Origin: Ceratobasidium sp. AG-K
Taxonomy: Eukaryota > Basidiomycota > Agaricomycetes > Cantharellales > Ceratobasidiaceae
Direction: 5' to 3'
Length of the DNA stretch: 64,000 bases
Assembly (NCBI GenBank): GCA_037039685.1
Contig: JAWNGF010000002.1
Location: forward strand, 620,001-684,000
Shown piece after piece: positions 35,378 through 45,698 of this stretch. Every line of letters starts with the position of its first letter. The first letter of the stretch is position 1. The notes below the pieces were generated by a model. It was not told the DNA's origin. It saw only the letters and a list, made by a program, of their open reading frames with translations, and made no database searches. The position numbers and the translations under genes are program-made.

Positions 35378-38300
35378 TGTGGAGGGCAAAAAAGATTTAG
35401 AGCGTAGAGTTGGGAGTGTTTCTTTGAATAGTAGCAAGTTTTGCAAGTGATACTACCCGTTTCACTCCTCCTGCCTTTTATCTTCCCTGGAGCGTAGTTA
35501 GATGGCGTGGGAGCTTCGGGGTGTCGGCGTAGAAGGTCCTTGATGATCTTTGAAAGGTGACCAAAATCTTCTGCCCTTTGTTCCGTGTCTTCTTCACTTC
35601 CATAACCCTTCCATCTGACCCTGTAAAAAAGGCCATCCTTTGTCTCCTTCCAGTCCAAGATCTTCTCTACTTCATACTCTTCTTCTCCTTCCTCTGTTAT
35701 GATCGGCGGTGGTCGGGGTTGGTTGCGGTTGAATTCGGTGTCTCCCTTGTAAGGGCTGAGCAAATCGATGTGGAAAACAGGGTGCACCCTCATTGTTGTC
35801 GGTAGATCAAGCTCATAGGCGTGTGATCCTATCTGTCGCTTCACGACAAATGGCCCGTGCTTTTTGTTGTCCAGTTTCTTTGATGGTCTCTTTGTTTGAA
35901 TATTTTTTTCCAGTAGCCATACTAGATCTCCTTCTTGATACTTGTTCTTTGGTTCTTCTCCTGGGAGCTTTTGGGTTTCCATAGATGCAATTGCTTCGTC
36001 GTGGATTTTACGCCATTTTCCTGTGATCGTGTTTGCTTCTGGAACCGCTGATTCTTCCGCTGAGATGTTCCACAGTGGTTCCCTCCCATAGACGATCTCG
36101 AAAGGGGAACTACCCGTTACGCGATGCTTCTGTAGATTATAGCTGAACTCCGCAATCGGTAATAAGTCCGCCCAATCATCCTGTCGGTAGTTGACGAACG
36201 ATCGTAGCCAGCCTTCCATCCATTGATTGATTCTCTCCGTTATTCCATCTGTTTGGGGGTGGTAGGCAGTACTGAAACCTGGGCTAGTTCCAATTTTCTC
36301 ATAAATGGCTTTCATAAGTTTGGAATTGAAAGTAGTCCCTCGGTCTGAGGTTGTGCTCTTTGGGAAACCATGCAGTTTCCAAACATTTGTGATGAAAAGA
36401 TTTGCAAGGTCGCTTGCCGTGTGAGATTCTTTGCAGGGTATGAAGTGCGCCATTCTTGAGAATTGGTCCACCACTACCAAGATGCTATCTGATCCTCTGG
36501 ATTTTGGTAACTTCACCACGAAGTCGAACGCTATGTCTTCCCACGGTCCTTTTGGAATCTCCAGAGGCTTGATCGGGACTATTGACTTCGATCCCTTTGT
36601 CCGCTGGCAGGTCTCGCAGGATTCCACGTATCTGTTTATGCTTTGCTTCATCCCTGGCCAGAAGTACCTTCTTGATATTAGTTCCAGTGTTCTAGCTTGT
36701 CCTTGATGTCCTGCGATTTTTGAGTCGTTATGAACTCGCATGATGGCCAGTCTGGATTCCTTATCTTCCGGCACGTAGATCCTTCCTTTGAACCATAATA
36801 GTCCCTCCTTGAAATCATAATCTTTTGCGCTGTGTTGTAGGGCTTTTGGTAACGTTTCCCTTGACTTGCAGATTTCTTTGATTTGCGCCAATCCTTCATC
36901 TGTTTCCTGAGCCTCCTTGATAGTTTCTATGATGTTTGTGTCTACTTGTCCCATAAATCCTTTGAACCTTTCAACGGATATCATAACTTGTTCAGGTGTT
37001 GGAATATCTTCATGGTCTGACCGTCTTGACAACAGGTCCGGTTTTGATGACAGGATGCCAGGGCGATATATGATGTCAAAGTTATAAGAAGCAAGTAATT
37101 GGTGCCATCTTGCGTGTCGGCGGTTGAACGTTCTTGCTTCCTTCCAGAATTGTAGGTTCCTATGATCGGTGTAGATGGTGATGGGGTCCCTTGTTCCTTC
37201 AAGGTACAGCCTCCAATGTGTTAAAGATTCTATAATTGCCATAAGTTCCTTGTCGTGGACGTCATAGTTGAGCTGAGCCTCGTTGAAAGATTTCGACAGA
37301 AAAGCGATAGGATGTAGGTAGCCATCATCTTGCCTTTGCGACAGGATTGCTCCCATTGCTATTCCACTTGCGTCTGTTTCCAAGAAGAAGGGTTTGTCAG
37401 GGTTCGGATGGCGTAGAGTGGGTTCCTTGCTGATTTCCGCTTTTAGGGCTTCAAAAGCTTCCTGCTGATTGTTTCCCCATTCCCATTTGTTCTCCTTTCT
37501 TGTCAAGGTTGTCAGGGGTTTTGCTAATCGGCTGAAATTTGGTACAAATCTTCGGTAAAAATTTGCGAATCCTAGGAATGCCTGTACTTGCTTGACCGTT
37601 CTTGGCTCCTTCCATTCCTTTATTGCTTTTACTTTTTCTTCCTCCATAGAGATGCCTGAATCGCTGATTCCAAGTCCAGTATATGTCAGTTTGGTGACGA
37701 AGAACTCGCATTTTGGAAGCTTTGCAAAAAGATTCTCCTCCAGTAAGATCTTCAGTACTTTTCTGACATCCACGGTATGTTGGCTTCTGTCCTTAGAGAA
37801 GACAAGGATGTCGTCAATGTATACAATGACGCATACGTCGATAAGATCATGGAAAATGTGATTCATATATCTTTGGAAGATGGCGGGCGCGTTCTTCAGT
37901 CCGAAAGGCATGACGATGTATTCGAACAGTCCTTCTTTTGTTCTGAAAGCTGTCTTCCATTCGTCGCCTTCCCTAATTCTGATATTGTTGAAACCCATGC
38001 GTAGGTCGATCTTGGAGAAAATTTTTGCGTCCTTGATTTTATCCAGGAGGTCTTCCATTAGGGGCATAGGGAATCTGTCGTCCTTTGTAATGGCGTTTAC
38101 TCCTCTGAGGTCTTGGACAAGTCGTAGTTGGCGAACTGCCCCTGGATTTTTTGGATCAATAGGTTTTTTGACAAAGAAACAAGGGGATGCAATGGGTGAT
38201 TTGCTTGGTCGAATTTTCCCCGCCGCGATTTCTTCATCCAGGTATTCTCTTAGTGCAATAGATTCTGCTGGAGAGAGAGGGATAGGTCTGGCAGGTTTCG

Positions 38301-38765
38301 GGAGTTCAGCTCCTTCCTTGAAGTCGATGGCGCAGTCGTATGGACGATGATCCGGGATTCTTTTGAATTTTTCTTCACTGAAGACATCGGCAAATTCCTT
38401 GAATTCTTCTGGTAGGTCGTCTATTGAGGCCGTTCTTGCTTGTATGGGTTCTGGCCGCCATGATATGTGCTTTGTTTTCCAATCAATGACTGGGTTTGCT
38501 TCTTCTAACCATTCCAATCCCAGGATAAGTTTAGTTTCCCCAGTAGGCATAGCAAAGAAGGTCTGTTTGAAGGTTCTTCCCTCCACATTTAGTTCTAGCT
38601 TCGCTTTAAAACGTATTTGGTGAGAGAGTTCCTTCCCCTGGATACCAATTACTTTTCGCGGAGTGGAGAGTTCCATGAGTGGAATGTTGTTGGATCGAGC
38701 CCACGAGATGTCCAAGAAGTTCTTTGATGCTCCAGAATCGATGAGGGTTGGGATAGGTTCTGTGA
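34942..38765 (-). CDS. Beta pol, main part (protease, RT, RNase H, integrase, chromodomain)
   Basis: Role: polyprotein that copies and integrates the element. In order: aspartic protease (IPTLIDSGASKNFLD), reverse transcriptase (MPFGLKNAPAIFQRYM, active site YIDDILVFSK), RNase H (FLETDASGIAMGAIL), integrase zinc finger (HQGQARTLELISRRYFWPGM...CETCQR), D,D-35-E core (SDRGTTFNS, STAYHPQTDGITERINQW), then a chromodomain-like end (YEVEKILDWKET...RVRWKGYGSEED). The frame enters from delta's LTR on its left because delta sits inside the protease-coding start. After the chromodomain the frame stays open to 34,942 across ORF3, probably without meaning. Confidence 0.88.
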
Positions 38766-39229
38766 TGTCGTAAGCTTCTTCTTGATGGCTATGAGACAAG
38801 CCGCAATGGAGAGTGGACGGCACTAAGACCTAAGTGACCTCTTGAACTGCAACACACTTAAGTGTCTGTAGGCTCTTGAGGGTAGGGGTGGTTCAAAGTG
38901 TCACTCAAAGGGGATGTTTGACGAGACAAAACAAGCTGGGGTTACCAGGCTTGTTGGTCCTCTATATATATGCAGACAGCAGCCAAGTCATACAAGGCGC
39001 AGCCACACGAGTCATACATAACAGCCAGTCAGGAGTGTCCATGTGAGTCATGCTGTATGAACAGACATGACTCCTACAAAGCACAGCCGCGTTACACAGT
39101 GTAACACATAACCACAAGAAGGTGGCAACGCGGCGGGGAAAGACAAACAAAGAACGCACACAGAGACGAGAGAGGACGAGAGAGGACGAGACGCAGACAA
39201 GTCCGATGGCGAGAGCATGGCTCACGACA
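38766..39229 (-). repeat. Delta 3' LTR
   Basis: 464 bp; ends GCTTACGACA on the minus strand; visually identical to the other delta LTR. It differs from beta's LTR, for example in a duplicated GAGAGGACGA unit. Confidence 0.92.
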
Positions 39230-39270
39230 TTACTCCCCCCTATGAGTCCATTTAGGGGACCTGAATGGAC

Positions 39271-39946
39271 TTATTGCACCGAGCAGTCCTCCTCTTTCCT
39301 CAACATAAACTCCTCAAGCCCTTCATCCTCCTCCAAGGTCAGATCGATCGGATTGAACGAGGTGTTTCCCGGTTCGTCCGAGAACTTCTCCCATTCGTCC
39401 CATGTCTCCTCCCTTGTCCAGTCGGCCTTGGACCAGTCCAAAACCCTTTCCTGTTCCTCCACATGGTCCTTGTCCCATTGTCGTACGTCGGGGTCGACCT
39501 CCCTCCATTCCGATAAGTCCGCCTCCTTCTCCTGCCACCAGAATGGCTTCCACTCGAACTTTTCCCTCTGGTATCGTCCCCGCTCCATCCTCCAATCCGC
39601 CAAATCCGCCTCAAAGTTCTTGTCCCATGCATCGTTCCATCGAGGCCTTAGAGTTGGGGGACGACCTTCGTATCCTGGCACCCATTCGCTGCTGTAAGCG
39701 CCTTCTTGTCCCCACTCGACCACCCCGAGCTTGTGCATGGATAGCAGGACGACCTCGGACACCTGGAAGGCCGCGCATCCCCGGCATACATAGATGTCTT
39801 TTCGTTGGAGCTGCATACGTGTTGGCCATTTTTTGCCGACCCATTCGAACTCGCCCAGGTCGGAGTGGAGGACGTCGTCGGAGGCACGGAATTGGAGCCG
39901 TCCTGGGCTCTGTTGAGACCTTTTGAAGACGTACAGGGTTTGATTC
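39271..39946 (-). pseudogene. Delta ORF3, N-terminus removed by deletion
   Basis: The frame carries YVFKRSQQSPGR, CRGCAAFQVSEVV, the Trp-rich segment and the C-terminal EEFMLRKEEDCSVQ. Compared with alpha it has many conservative changes (K/R, E/D, Y/F, V/L), suggesting past selection on this frame. The first about 35 codons are missing, replaced by protease sequence in another frame. Confidence 0.65.
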
Positions 39947-40327
39947 TTCTAACCATTCCAATCCTAGAATAAGTTTAGTTTCTCCAGTGGGCATAGCAAA
40001 GAAGATTTGTTTGAAGGTTCTTCCCTCTACTTCTAGTTCCAGCCTTGCTTTGAAACGTATCTGGTGAGAGAGTTCTTTCCCCTGGATACCAATTACTCTT
40101 CTAGGAGTGGAGAGTTCTATGAGTGGAATGTTGTTGGACCGAGCCCACGAAATGTCTAGGAAGTTTTTTGATGCTCCAGAATCGATGAGGGTTGGGATAG
40201 GTTCTGTGATTCCGGTAACGTTTGCGTAAACAATGGCAGATTCATTTGTCGCTCTAAAGTACATTGTTTCCGTTGCCGGTTTCTTGGTCTCTCCACACAC
40301 AGTTAGAGGGAGACCTCTTCTTTTCCC
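39942..40327 (-). pseudogene. Delta pol remnant (protease start)
   Basis: Begins in the overlap with gag's end and reads MCGETKKPATETMYFRATN...LIDSGASKNF, up to LGLEWLEESNP. It is then fused out of frame into ORF3 sequence. The junction shows a GGG microhomology shared by the two parental sites. Confidence 0.75.
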
Positions 40328-42303
40328 GGGTCTTCTACAATTGTTGCCTCCCTTCCTTTGACGCTAGGTTCCGTTGTTATCCATTCCTTGGACGGGCATT
40401 TGAATGAGCGGTGTCCTTCCTGTCCGCACTTCAGGCAGCGGTTGGTTGCTATCCTTGCTTTGTATACTTCGTCAGGCAGCCGCTTTGTAGAGGATTGCCC
40501 GCTGGTGGTTGGTTGGGCTGCCTTCTTTCCTGTCGAGGTCTTGATTTGTTGCAATTTCTGGTCAATAGAGATTGCGATTGAGATCCACCGGTCAAGGGAA
40601 AGTTCTTGTTCCGTCCCATCTTCATTGATCAGGGTCAGTTCAAAGCGAGCTAGTTCGGTCTTGACTTCTGACTTCAATCCTTCCTTGAATTGATTTATCA
40701 AAGCTTCTTGTCCCCAGTTGACGTCGACCAATAAGTAACGGAATTCAGAAGCATAGTTTGCTACCGAATTGTTCTGCTTGCATTTCCGGATATCGATTTC
40801 GGCTTTAGCCTTTTTGTTGGGGTCGCTAAACTGTTCCATGAAGTGTGCCTTGAAATTTTCCCATGAGGCGAGGTTTTGGTTATTTTCCCCTTGGTTAAGC
40901 GATCGTAATAGTACTTGTGCCCAGTGAGTGGCGGCTTTGTTCTCGGATTTGAAGTTTGCAAGAGCTTCGCGGATCCTTTCTTCGCCGGAAGTGTATTGGT
41001 CGCCTAGACGTACGAAGTAGCTCTCCACTTGTGTGATGAACATTTCGGCACCTTCTCCTTTCTTTCTGTCGAAGGCTTCTGGACGAGTCACCTTGGGGCG
41101 ACGTGATCCGTTACCGATGTTCGTGTTCTCGGTCAGCCGTTGGATTCTTAGTTCTAATTCATCGATCCTGGTAGATTCTGCATCTGGGTGTGGTGGGGAA
41201 TTTGACCGCCTGGAAGGGATCCCATGCAGGGATGCTTCGTCCATTTCTTCTCGCATGTTGTTGATAGTTTCCTGAACCTCTGTGATTTTGGCAGTGAAGG
41301 AGGTTCCTTCCTGTCGTAAGGTTTCTAGTCCTTGTGTTACTGCCTCGTTCCATTCGAGTTGCCCTTGTCTGGTAGTGTTGAGTTCTTCGCGTACATTGTT
41401 TACTAGTCCTTGAGTGTTGGTAACTTCATTTCGAAGACGGGTTACATCTTGGCCGACTAGGAAAGAATTGTGTTCGCCATTTCTTGCCGAGTTCAGAATG
41501 TCCGTCAAGGTTCCTTGTATGGTGTTGATGGAGTCGTTGAAGATTTGTTGGTTGTTTGCTAGAACCTGTGTGGCTTGTTCTAGGCCACTAAGCCTTCGAT
41601 CTATGGTGACCCTCATTCCGTCTATGACCCTAAGGGTAGCATTGTGTCTTCCTTCTAGAAGGTCGTCTAGGTCATCTAGATTGCTGATTACAGTCCTGCC
41701 GCTAGAACTGGAACTTGAACTTGAGCTCCCTGGATCTCCGGCGCCTTGTTGTACCGGAGCTGATTGATTTGAGTAACCCTGTGGAATATATGGTGGTGCT
41801 GGAATAGCCGGTGTGGCTGGCTGGGAAGCCACTGGAATTGGTCCTGCGTTGGTGATGGTTCCTCCAATCTGAGGAACTGTAGGGACGTTTGGAACGTGTG
41901 GTGTAGGGGGAGGTCTAATAGGAACAAGCGATACACCCCCATGAGCTTCGGGTTGGGGAGAAAAGAACTGTCTTCTGTATCCCAATGGCCACAAGGGACG
42001 TGATGGTCCTGGAGTTGCAGTTGGAATACGGATTACAGCCGGAGTAGGGTCATTCGTAAGATCTCCTGGTTCTCTATTTGTGATCGTGGGTTCTTCTTCT
42101 TGTACTGTTGTCATGTCAGGAATGCCGAAAGCTCCCGGCATTGATGCTTGACTTTGAGGGCGTGATCGGGCAGGACCTCCCGCTTGAGTTTGTGCGATAT
42201 CTTGCTCGTTTAGTGATCCTGTGGGCCTTGCTGCCCGACTGGGTCCTCTTCTTATTGACATAGTGGATGAGGGGCGTGATCCTGCATCTTCTTGAATAGA
42301 CAT
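40303..42303 (-). CDS. Delta gag, 666 aa, intact
   Basis: Role: structural protein of the virus-like particle that packages element RNA. The start MSIQEDAGSRPSS is 23 nt inside the LTR. It has a Pro/Ser-rich N-terminal third, a coiled-coil-like middle (RRLSGLEQATQVLANNQQ...), a retrotransposon gag core (RRPKVTRPEAFDRKKGEG, WAQVLLRSLNQGENNQ) and a single CCHC zinc knuckle (CLKCGQEGHRSFKC, about residues 623-636). The slippery heptamer GGGAAAA lies at 40,321-40,327, six codons before the stop. Keeping gag while losing pol suggests gag is useful in cis. Confidence 0.9.
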   Translation of the reverse strand: MSIQEDAGSRPSSTMSIRRGPSRAARPTGSLNEQDIAQTQAGGPARSRPQSQASMPGAFGIPDMTTVQEEEPTITNREPGDLTNDPTPAVIRIPTATPGPSRPLWPLGYRRQFFSPQPEAHGGVSLVPIRPPPTPHVPNVPTVPQIGGTITNAGPIPVASQPATPAIPAPPYIPQGYSNQSAPVQQGAGDPGSSSSSSSSSGRTVISNLDDLDDLLEGRHNATLRVIDGMRVTIDRRLSGLEQATQVLANNQQIFNDSINTIQGTLTDILNSARNGEHNSFLVGQDVTRLRNEVTNTQGLVNNVREELNTTRQGQLEWNEAVTQGLETLRQEGTSFTAKITEVQETINNMREEMDEASLHGIPSRRSNSPPHPDAESTRIDELELRIQRLTENTNIGNGSRRPKVTRPEAFDRKKGEGAEMFITQVESYFVRLGDQYTSGEERIREALANFKSENKAATHWAQVLLRSLNQGENNQNLASWENFKAHFMEQFSDPNKKAKAEIDIRKCKQNNSVANYASEFRYLLVDVNWGQEALINQFKEGLKSEVKTELARFELTLINEDGTEQELSLDRWISIAISIDQKLQQIKTSTGKKAAQPTTSGQSSTKRLPDEVYKARIATNRCLKCGQEGHRSFKCPSKEWITTEPSVKGREATIVEDPGKEEVSL

Positions 42304-42325
42304 ATTTGTTAAGCTTGTTTTGTAA

Positions 42326-42789
42326 TGTCGTAAGCTTCTTCTTGATGGCTATGAGACAAGCCGCAATGGAGAGTGGACGGCACTAAGACCTAAGTGACCT
42401 CTTGAACTGCAACACACTTAAGTGTCTGTAGGCTCTTGAGGGTAGGGGTGGTTCAAAGTGTCACTCAAAGGGGATGTTTGACGAGACAAAACAAGCTGGG
42501 GTTACCAGGCTTGTTGGTCCTCTATATATATGCAGACAGCAGCCAAGTCATACAAGGCGCAGCCACACGAGTCATACATAACAGCCAGTCAGGAGTGTCC
42601 ATGTGAGTCATGCTGTATGAACAGACATGACTCCTACAAAGCACAGCCGCGTTACACAGTGTAACACATAACCACAAGAAGGTGGCAACGCGGCGGGGAA
42701 AGACAAACAAAGAACGCACACAGAGACGAGAGAGGACGAGAGAGGACGAGACGCAGACAAGTCCGATGGCGAGAGCATGGCTCACGACA
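42326..42789 (-). repeat. Delta 5' LTR
   Basis: 464 bp; contains the promoter of delta. The primer-binding site lies 2 nt inside the element on the minus strand. Confidence 0.92.
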
Positions 42790-42912
42790 TGTGATTCCGG
42801 CAACGTTCGCGTAAACAATGGTAGATTCATTTGTCGCTCTAAAGTACATTGTCTCCGTTGCCGGTTCTTTGGTCTCTCCACACACAGTTAGAGGGAGACC
42901 CCTTCTTTTCCC
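42790..42912 (-). pseudogene. Beta pol, 5' fragment cut off by delta
   Basis: Reads MCGETKEPATETMYFRATN up to VYANVAGIT and is then interrupted by delta's LTR. The frame is reached from gag by a -1 shift at the heptamer 42,906-42,912. Confidence 0.8.
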
Positions 42913-44888
42913 GAGTCTTCCGTAACTGTTGCTTCCCTTCCTTTAACGCTGGGTTCCGTCGTTATCCATTCCTTGGACGGGCATTTGAATGACCGGTGTC
43001 CTTCCTGTCCGCACTTCAAGCAGCGGTTGCTTGCAATCCTTGCTTTGTAAACTTCGTCGGGTAGCCGCTTTGTAGAGGATTGTCCGCTGGCGGTTGGTTG
43101 GGCTGCCTTCTTTCCTGTGGAGGTCTTGATTTGTTGCAATTTCTGGTCAATAGAGATTGCGATAGAGATCCACCGGTCTAGTGACAGCTCCCGCTCTGTT
43201 CCGTCTTCATTGATTAGGGTCAGTTCGAAGCGAGCTAGCTCGGTTTTGACCTCAGGCTTCAACCCTTCCTTGAATTGGTTGATTAGAGCTTCCTGACCCC
43301 AATTTACGTCCACCAGAAGGTATCGGAATTCCGAGGCATAGTTTGCTACTGAGTTGTTCTGTTTACATTTTCGGATGTCCGATTCGGCCTTAGCCTTTTT
43401 GTTGGGGTCGCTAAACTGTTCCATGAAGTGTGCCTTGAAACTTTCCCATGAGGCGAGGTTTTGGTTATTTTCCCCTTGGTTAAGCGATCGTAATAGTACT
43501 TGTGCCCAGTGAGTGGCGGCTTTGTTCTCGGATTTGAAGTTTGCAAGAGCTTCGCGGATCCTTTCTTCGCTGGAAGTGTATTGGTCGCCTAGACGTACGA
43601 AGTAACTCTCCATTTGTGTGATGAACATTTCGGCACCTTCTCCTTTCTTCCCGTCGAAGGCTTCTGGACGAGTCACCTTGGGGCGACGTGATCCGTTACC
43701 GATGTTCGTGTTCTCGGTCAGCCGTTGGATTCTTAATTCTAATTCGTCGATCCTGGTAGATTCTGCATCTGGGTGTGGTGGGGAATTTGACCGCCTGGAA
43801 GGGATCCCATGCAGGGATGCTTCGTCCATTTCTTCTCGCATGTTGTTGATAGTTTCCTGAACTTCTGTGATTTTGGCAGTGAAGGAGGTTCCTTCCTGTC
43901 GTAAGGTTTCTAGTCCTTGTGTTACTGCCTCGTTCCATTCAAGTTGCCCTTGTCTGGTAGTGTTGAGTTCTTTGCGTACATTGTTTACTAGTCCTTGAGT
44001 GTTGTTAACTTCATTTCGAAGACGGGTTACATCTTGGCCGACTAGGAAAGAATTGTGTTTGCCATTTCTTGCCGAGTTCAGAATGTCCGTCAAGGTTCCT
44101 TGTAGGGTGTTGATGGAGTCGTTGAAGATTTGTTGGTTGTTTGCTAGAACCTGTGTGGCTTGTTCTAGGCCACTAAGCCTTCGATCTATGGTGACCCTCA
44201 TTCCGTCTATGACCCTAAGGGTAGCATTGTGTCTTCCTTCTAGAAGGTCGTCTAGGTCATCTAGATTGCTGATTATAGTCCTGCCGTTAGAACTGGAACT
44301 TGAACTTGAGCTCCCTGGATCTCCGGCGCCTTGTTGTACCGGAGCTGATTGATTTGAGTAACCTTGTGGAATATATGGTGGTGCTGGAATAGCCGGTGTG
44401 GCTGGCTGGGAAGCCACTGGAATTGGTCCTGCGTTGGTGATGGTTCCTCCAATCTGAGGAACTGTAGGGGCGTTTGGAACGTGTGGTGTAGGGGGAGGTC
44501 TAATAGGAACAAGCGATACACCCCCGTGAGCTTCGGGTTGGGGAGAAAAGAACTGTCTTCTGTTTCCCAATGGCCACAAGGGACGTGATGGTCCTGGAGT
44601 TGCAGTTGGAATACGGATTACAGCCGGAGTAGGGTCATTTGTAAGATCTCCTGGTTCTCTATTTGTGATCGTGGGTTCTTCTTCTTGTACTGTTGTCATG
44701 TCAGGAATGCCGAAAGCTCCCGGCATTGATGCTTGACTTTGAGGGCGTGATCGGGCAGGACCTCCCGCTTGAGTTTGTGCGATATCTTGCTCGTTTAGTG
44801 ATCCTGTGGGCCTTGCTGCCCGACTGGGTCCTCTTCTTATTGACATAGTGGATGAGGGGCGTGATCCTGCATCTTCTTGAATAGACAT
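42888..44888 (-). CDS. Beta gag, 666 aa, intact
   Basis: Same architecture and length as delta gag: Pro-rich N-terminus, coiled-coil-like middle, gag core and CCHC knuckle CLKCGQEGHRSFKC. Its end reads EDSGKEGVSL. The GGGAAAA heptamer sits in the frame TCG GGA AAA GAA, followed after 5 nt by a short stem GGTCTC/GAGACC. Gag and pol overlap in different frames. Confidence 0.9.
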   Translation of the reverse strand: MSIQEDAGSRPSSTMSIRRGPSRAARPTGSLNEQDIAQTQAGGPARSRPQSQASMPGAFGIPDMTTVQEEEPTITNREPGDLTNDPTPAVIRIPTATPGPSRPLWPLGNRRQFFSPQPEAHGGVSLVPIRPPPTPHVPNAPTVPQIGGTITNAGPIPVASQPATPAIPAPPYIPQGYSNQSAPVQQGAGDPGSSSSSSSSNGRTIISNLDDLDDLLEGRHNATLRVIDGMRVTIDRRLSGLEQATQVLANNQQIFNDSINTLQGTLTDILNSARNGKHNSFLVGQDVTRLRNEVNNTQGLVNNVRKELNTTRQGQLEWNEAVTQGLETLRQEGTSFTAKITEVQETINNMREEMDEASLHGIPSRRSNSPPHPDAESTRIDELELRIQRLTENTNIGNGSRRPKVTRPEAFDGKKGEGAEMFITQMESYFVRLGDQYTSSEERIREALANFKSENKAATHWAQVLLRSLNQGENNQNLASWESFKAHFMEQFSDPNKKAKAESDIRKCKQNNSVANYASEFRYLLVDVNWGQEALINQFKEGLKPEVKTELARFELTLINEDGTERELSLDRWISIAISIDQKLQQIKTSTGKKAAQPTASGQSSTKRLPDEVYKARIASNRCLKCGQEGHRSFKCPSKEWITTEPSVKGREATVTEDSGKEGVSL

Positions 44889-44910
44889 ATTTGTTAAGCT
44901 TGTTTTGTAA

Positions 44911-45369
44911 TGTCGTAAGCTTCTTTTTGGTGGCTATGAGGCAGGCCGCGATGGAGAGTGGACGGCACTAAGACCTAAGTGACCTCTTGAACCGCAACGC
45001 ACTTAAGCGTCTGTAGGCTCTTGAGGGTAGGGGTGGTTCTAAGTGTCACTCAGGAGGGATGTTTTGACGAGACAAAACAAGCTGGGGTTACCAGGCTTGT
45101 TGGTCCTCTATATATATACGGAAAGTGGCCAAGTCATACAAGGCGCAGCCACACGAGTCATACATAACAGCCAGTCAGGAGTGTCCATGTGAGTCATGCT
45201 GTATGAACAGACATGACTCGTACAAAGCACAGCCGCGTTACACAATGTAACAGAGTAACCACAAGAAGGTGGCAACGCGGCGAACGGGAACGGAACACAA
45301 AACGCAGAAAGAAGGAAACAGGCGGGCGAGACGACAGGCGAGTCCGATGGAGTGAGCTAGCTCACAACA
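44911..45369 (-). repeat. Beta 5' LTR
   Basis: 459 bp. On the minus strand it begins TGTTGTGAGC where its partner has TGTCGTGAGC, the only visible difference. The primer site is at 44,897-44,908. Confidence 0.92.
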
Positions 45370-45672
45370 TGTCTGTTCATACAGCATGACTCACTTGGAC
45401 ACTCCTGACTGGTTGACTGCTGTGACTCATGTGGCTGCGTTCTGTATGACTCAGCCGCCTCCTGTTTATATATAGAGGACCAACAAGCCTGGTAACCCCA
45501 GCTTGTTTTGTCTCGTCAAAACATCCCCTCTGAGTGACACTTAGAACCACCCCTACCCTCAAGAGCCTACAGACGCTTAAGTGTGTTGCGGTTCAAGAGG
45601 TCACTAAGGTCTTAGTACCGTTCACTCTCCATCGCGGCTTGCCTCATAGCCACCAAGAAGAAGCTTACGACA
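45370..45672 (+). repeat. Alpha 5' LTR, right part, with promoter
   Basis: Resumes with the TGTCT duplication and runs to GCTTACGACA. It contains TATATATA at 45,467-45,474, preceded by three TGACTCA sites (45,387-45,393, 45,423-45,429, 45,447-45,453). The predicted RNA start is about 45,500. Confidence 0.9.
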
Positions 45673-45674
45673 TT

Positions 45675-45686
45675 ACAAAACAAGCT
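45675..45686 (+). other. Primer-binding site complementary to own RNA 5' end (family 1)
   Basis: ACAAAACAAGCT lies 2 nt after the LTR and is the exact complement of AGCTTGTTTTGT at 45,500-45,511 in the LTR, 33 bp downstream of the TATA start. This is the arrangement used by self-priming Tf1/sushi elements. Beta and delta have the same. Confidence 0.7.
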
Positions 45687-45698
45687 TAACAAACAAAC

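Larger units (their letters stand above)
38766..42789 (-). mobile_element. Retrotransposon delta (family 1), internally deleted, non-autonomous, youngest
   Basis: TGTGA duplications lie at 38,761-38,765 and 42,790-42,794. Its 464-bp LTRs appear identical by eye. It keeps the primer site, an intact gag, the first part of protease and most of ORF3. Everything from late protease to ORF3's N-terminus is deleted (junction near 39,940). It therefore has no reverse transcriptase or integrase and must have moved with help from a relative. Confidence 0.92.
34112..45369 (-). mobile_element. Retrotransposon beta (family 1), inserted in alpha's 5' LTR, itself split by delta
   Basis: Target duplication TGTCT flanks it at 34,107-34,111 and 45,370-45,374. 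Its two 459-bp LTRs differ by eye at one base (CTCACGACA against CTCACAACA). Gag is intact; pol is complete apart from delta's insertion at its protease start. ORF3 has a TGG to TAG nonsense change. Without delta it measures 7,229 bp. Confidence 0.92.

Noticed and set aside
34942..35400. Pol frame continuing past the chromodomain across ORF3 (also alpha 51,180-51,616)
   Set aside because: Ser/Pro/Arg/Thr-rich out-of-frame translation of ORF3, not kept in delta; the shared stop in alpha and beta only reflects recent common origin.
38766..38823. Apparent N-terminus of the beta pol frame (MPSTLHCGLSHSHQ)
   Set aside because: This is translation of delta's LTR read into beta pol; the true pol start lies beyond delta at 42.8 kb.
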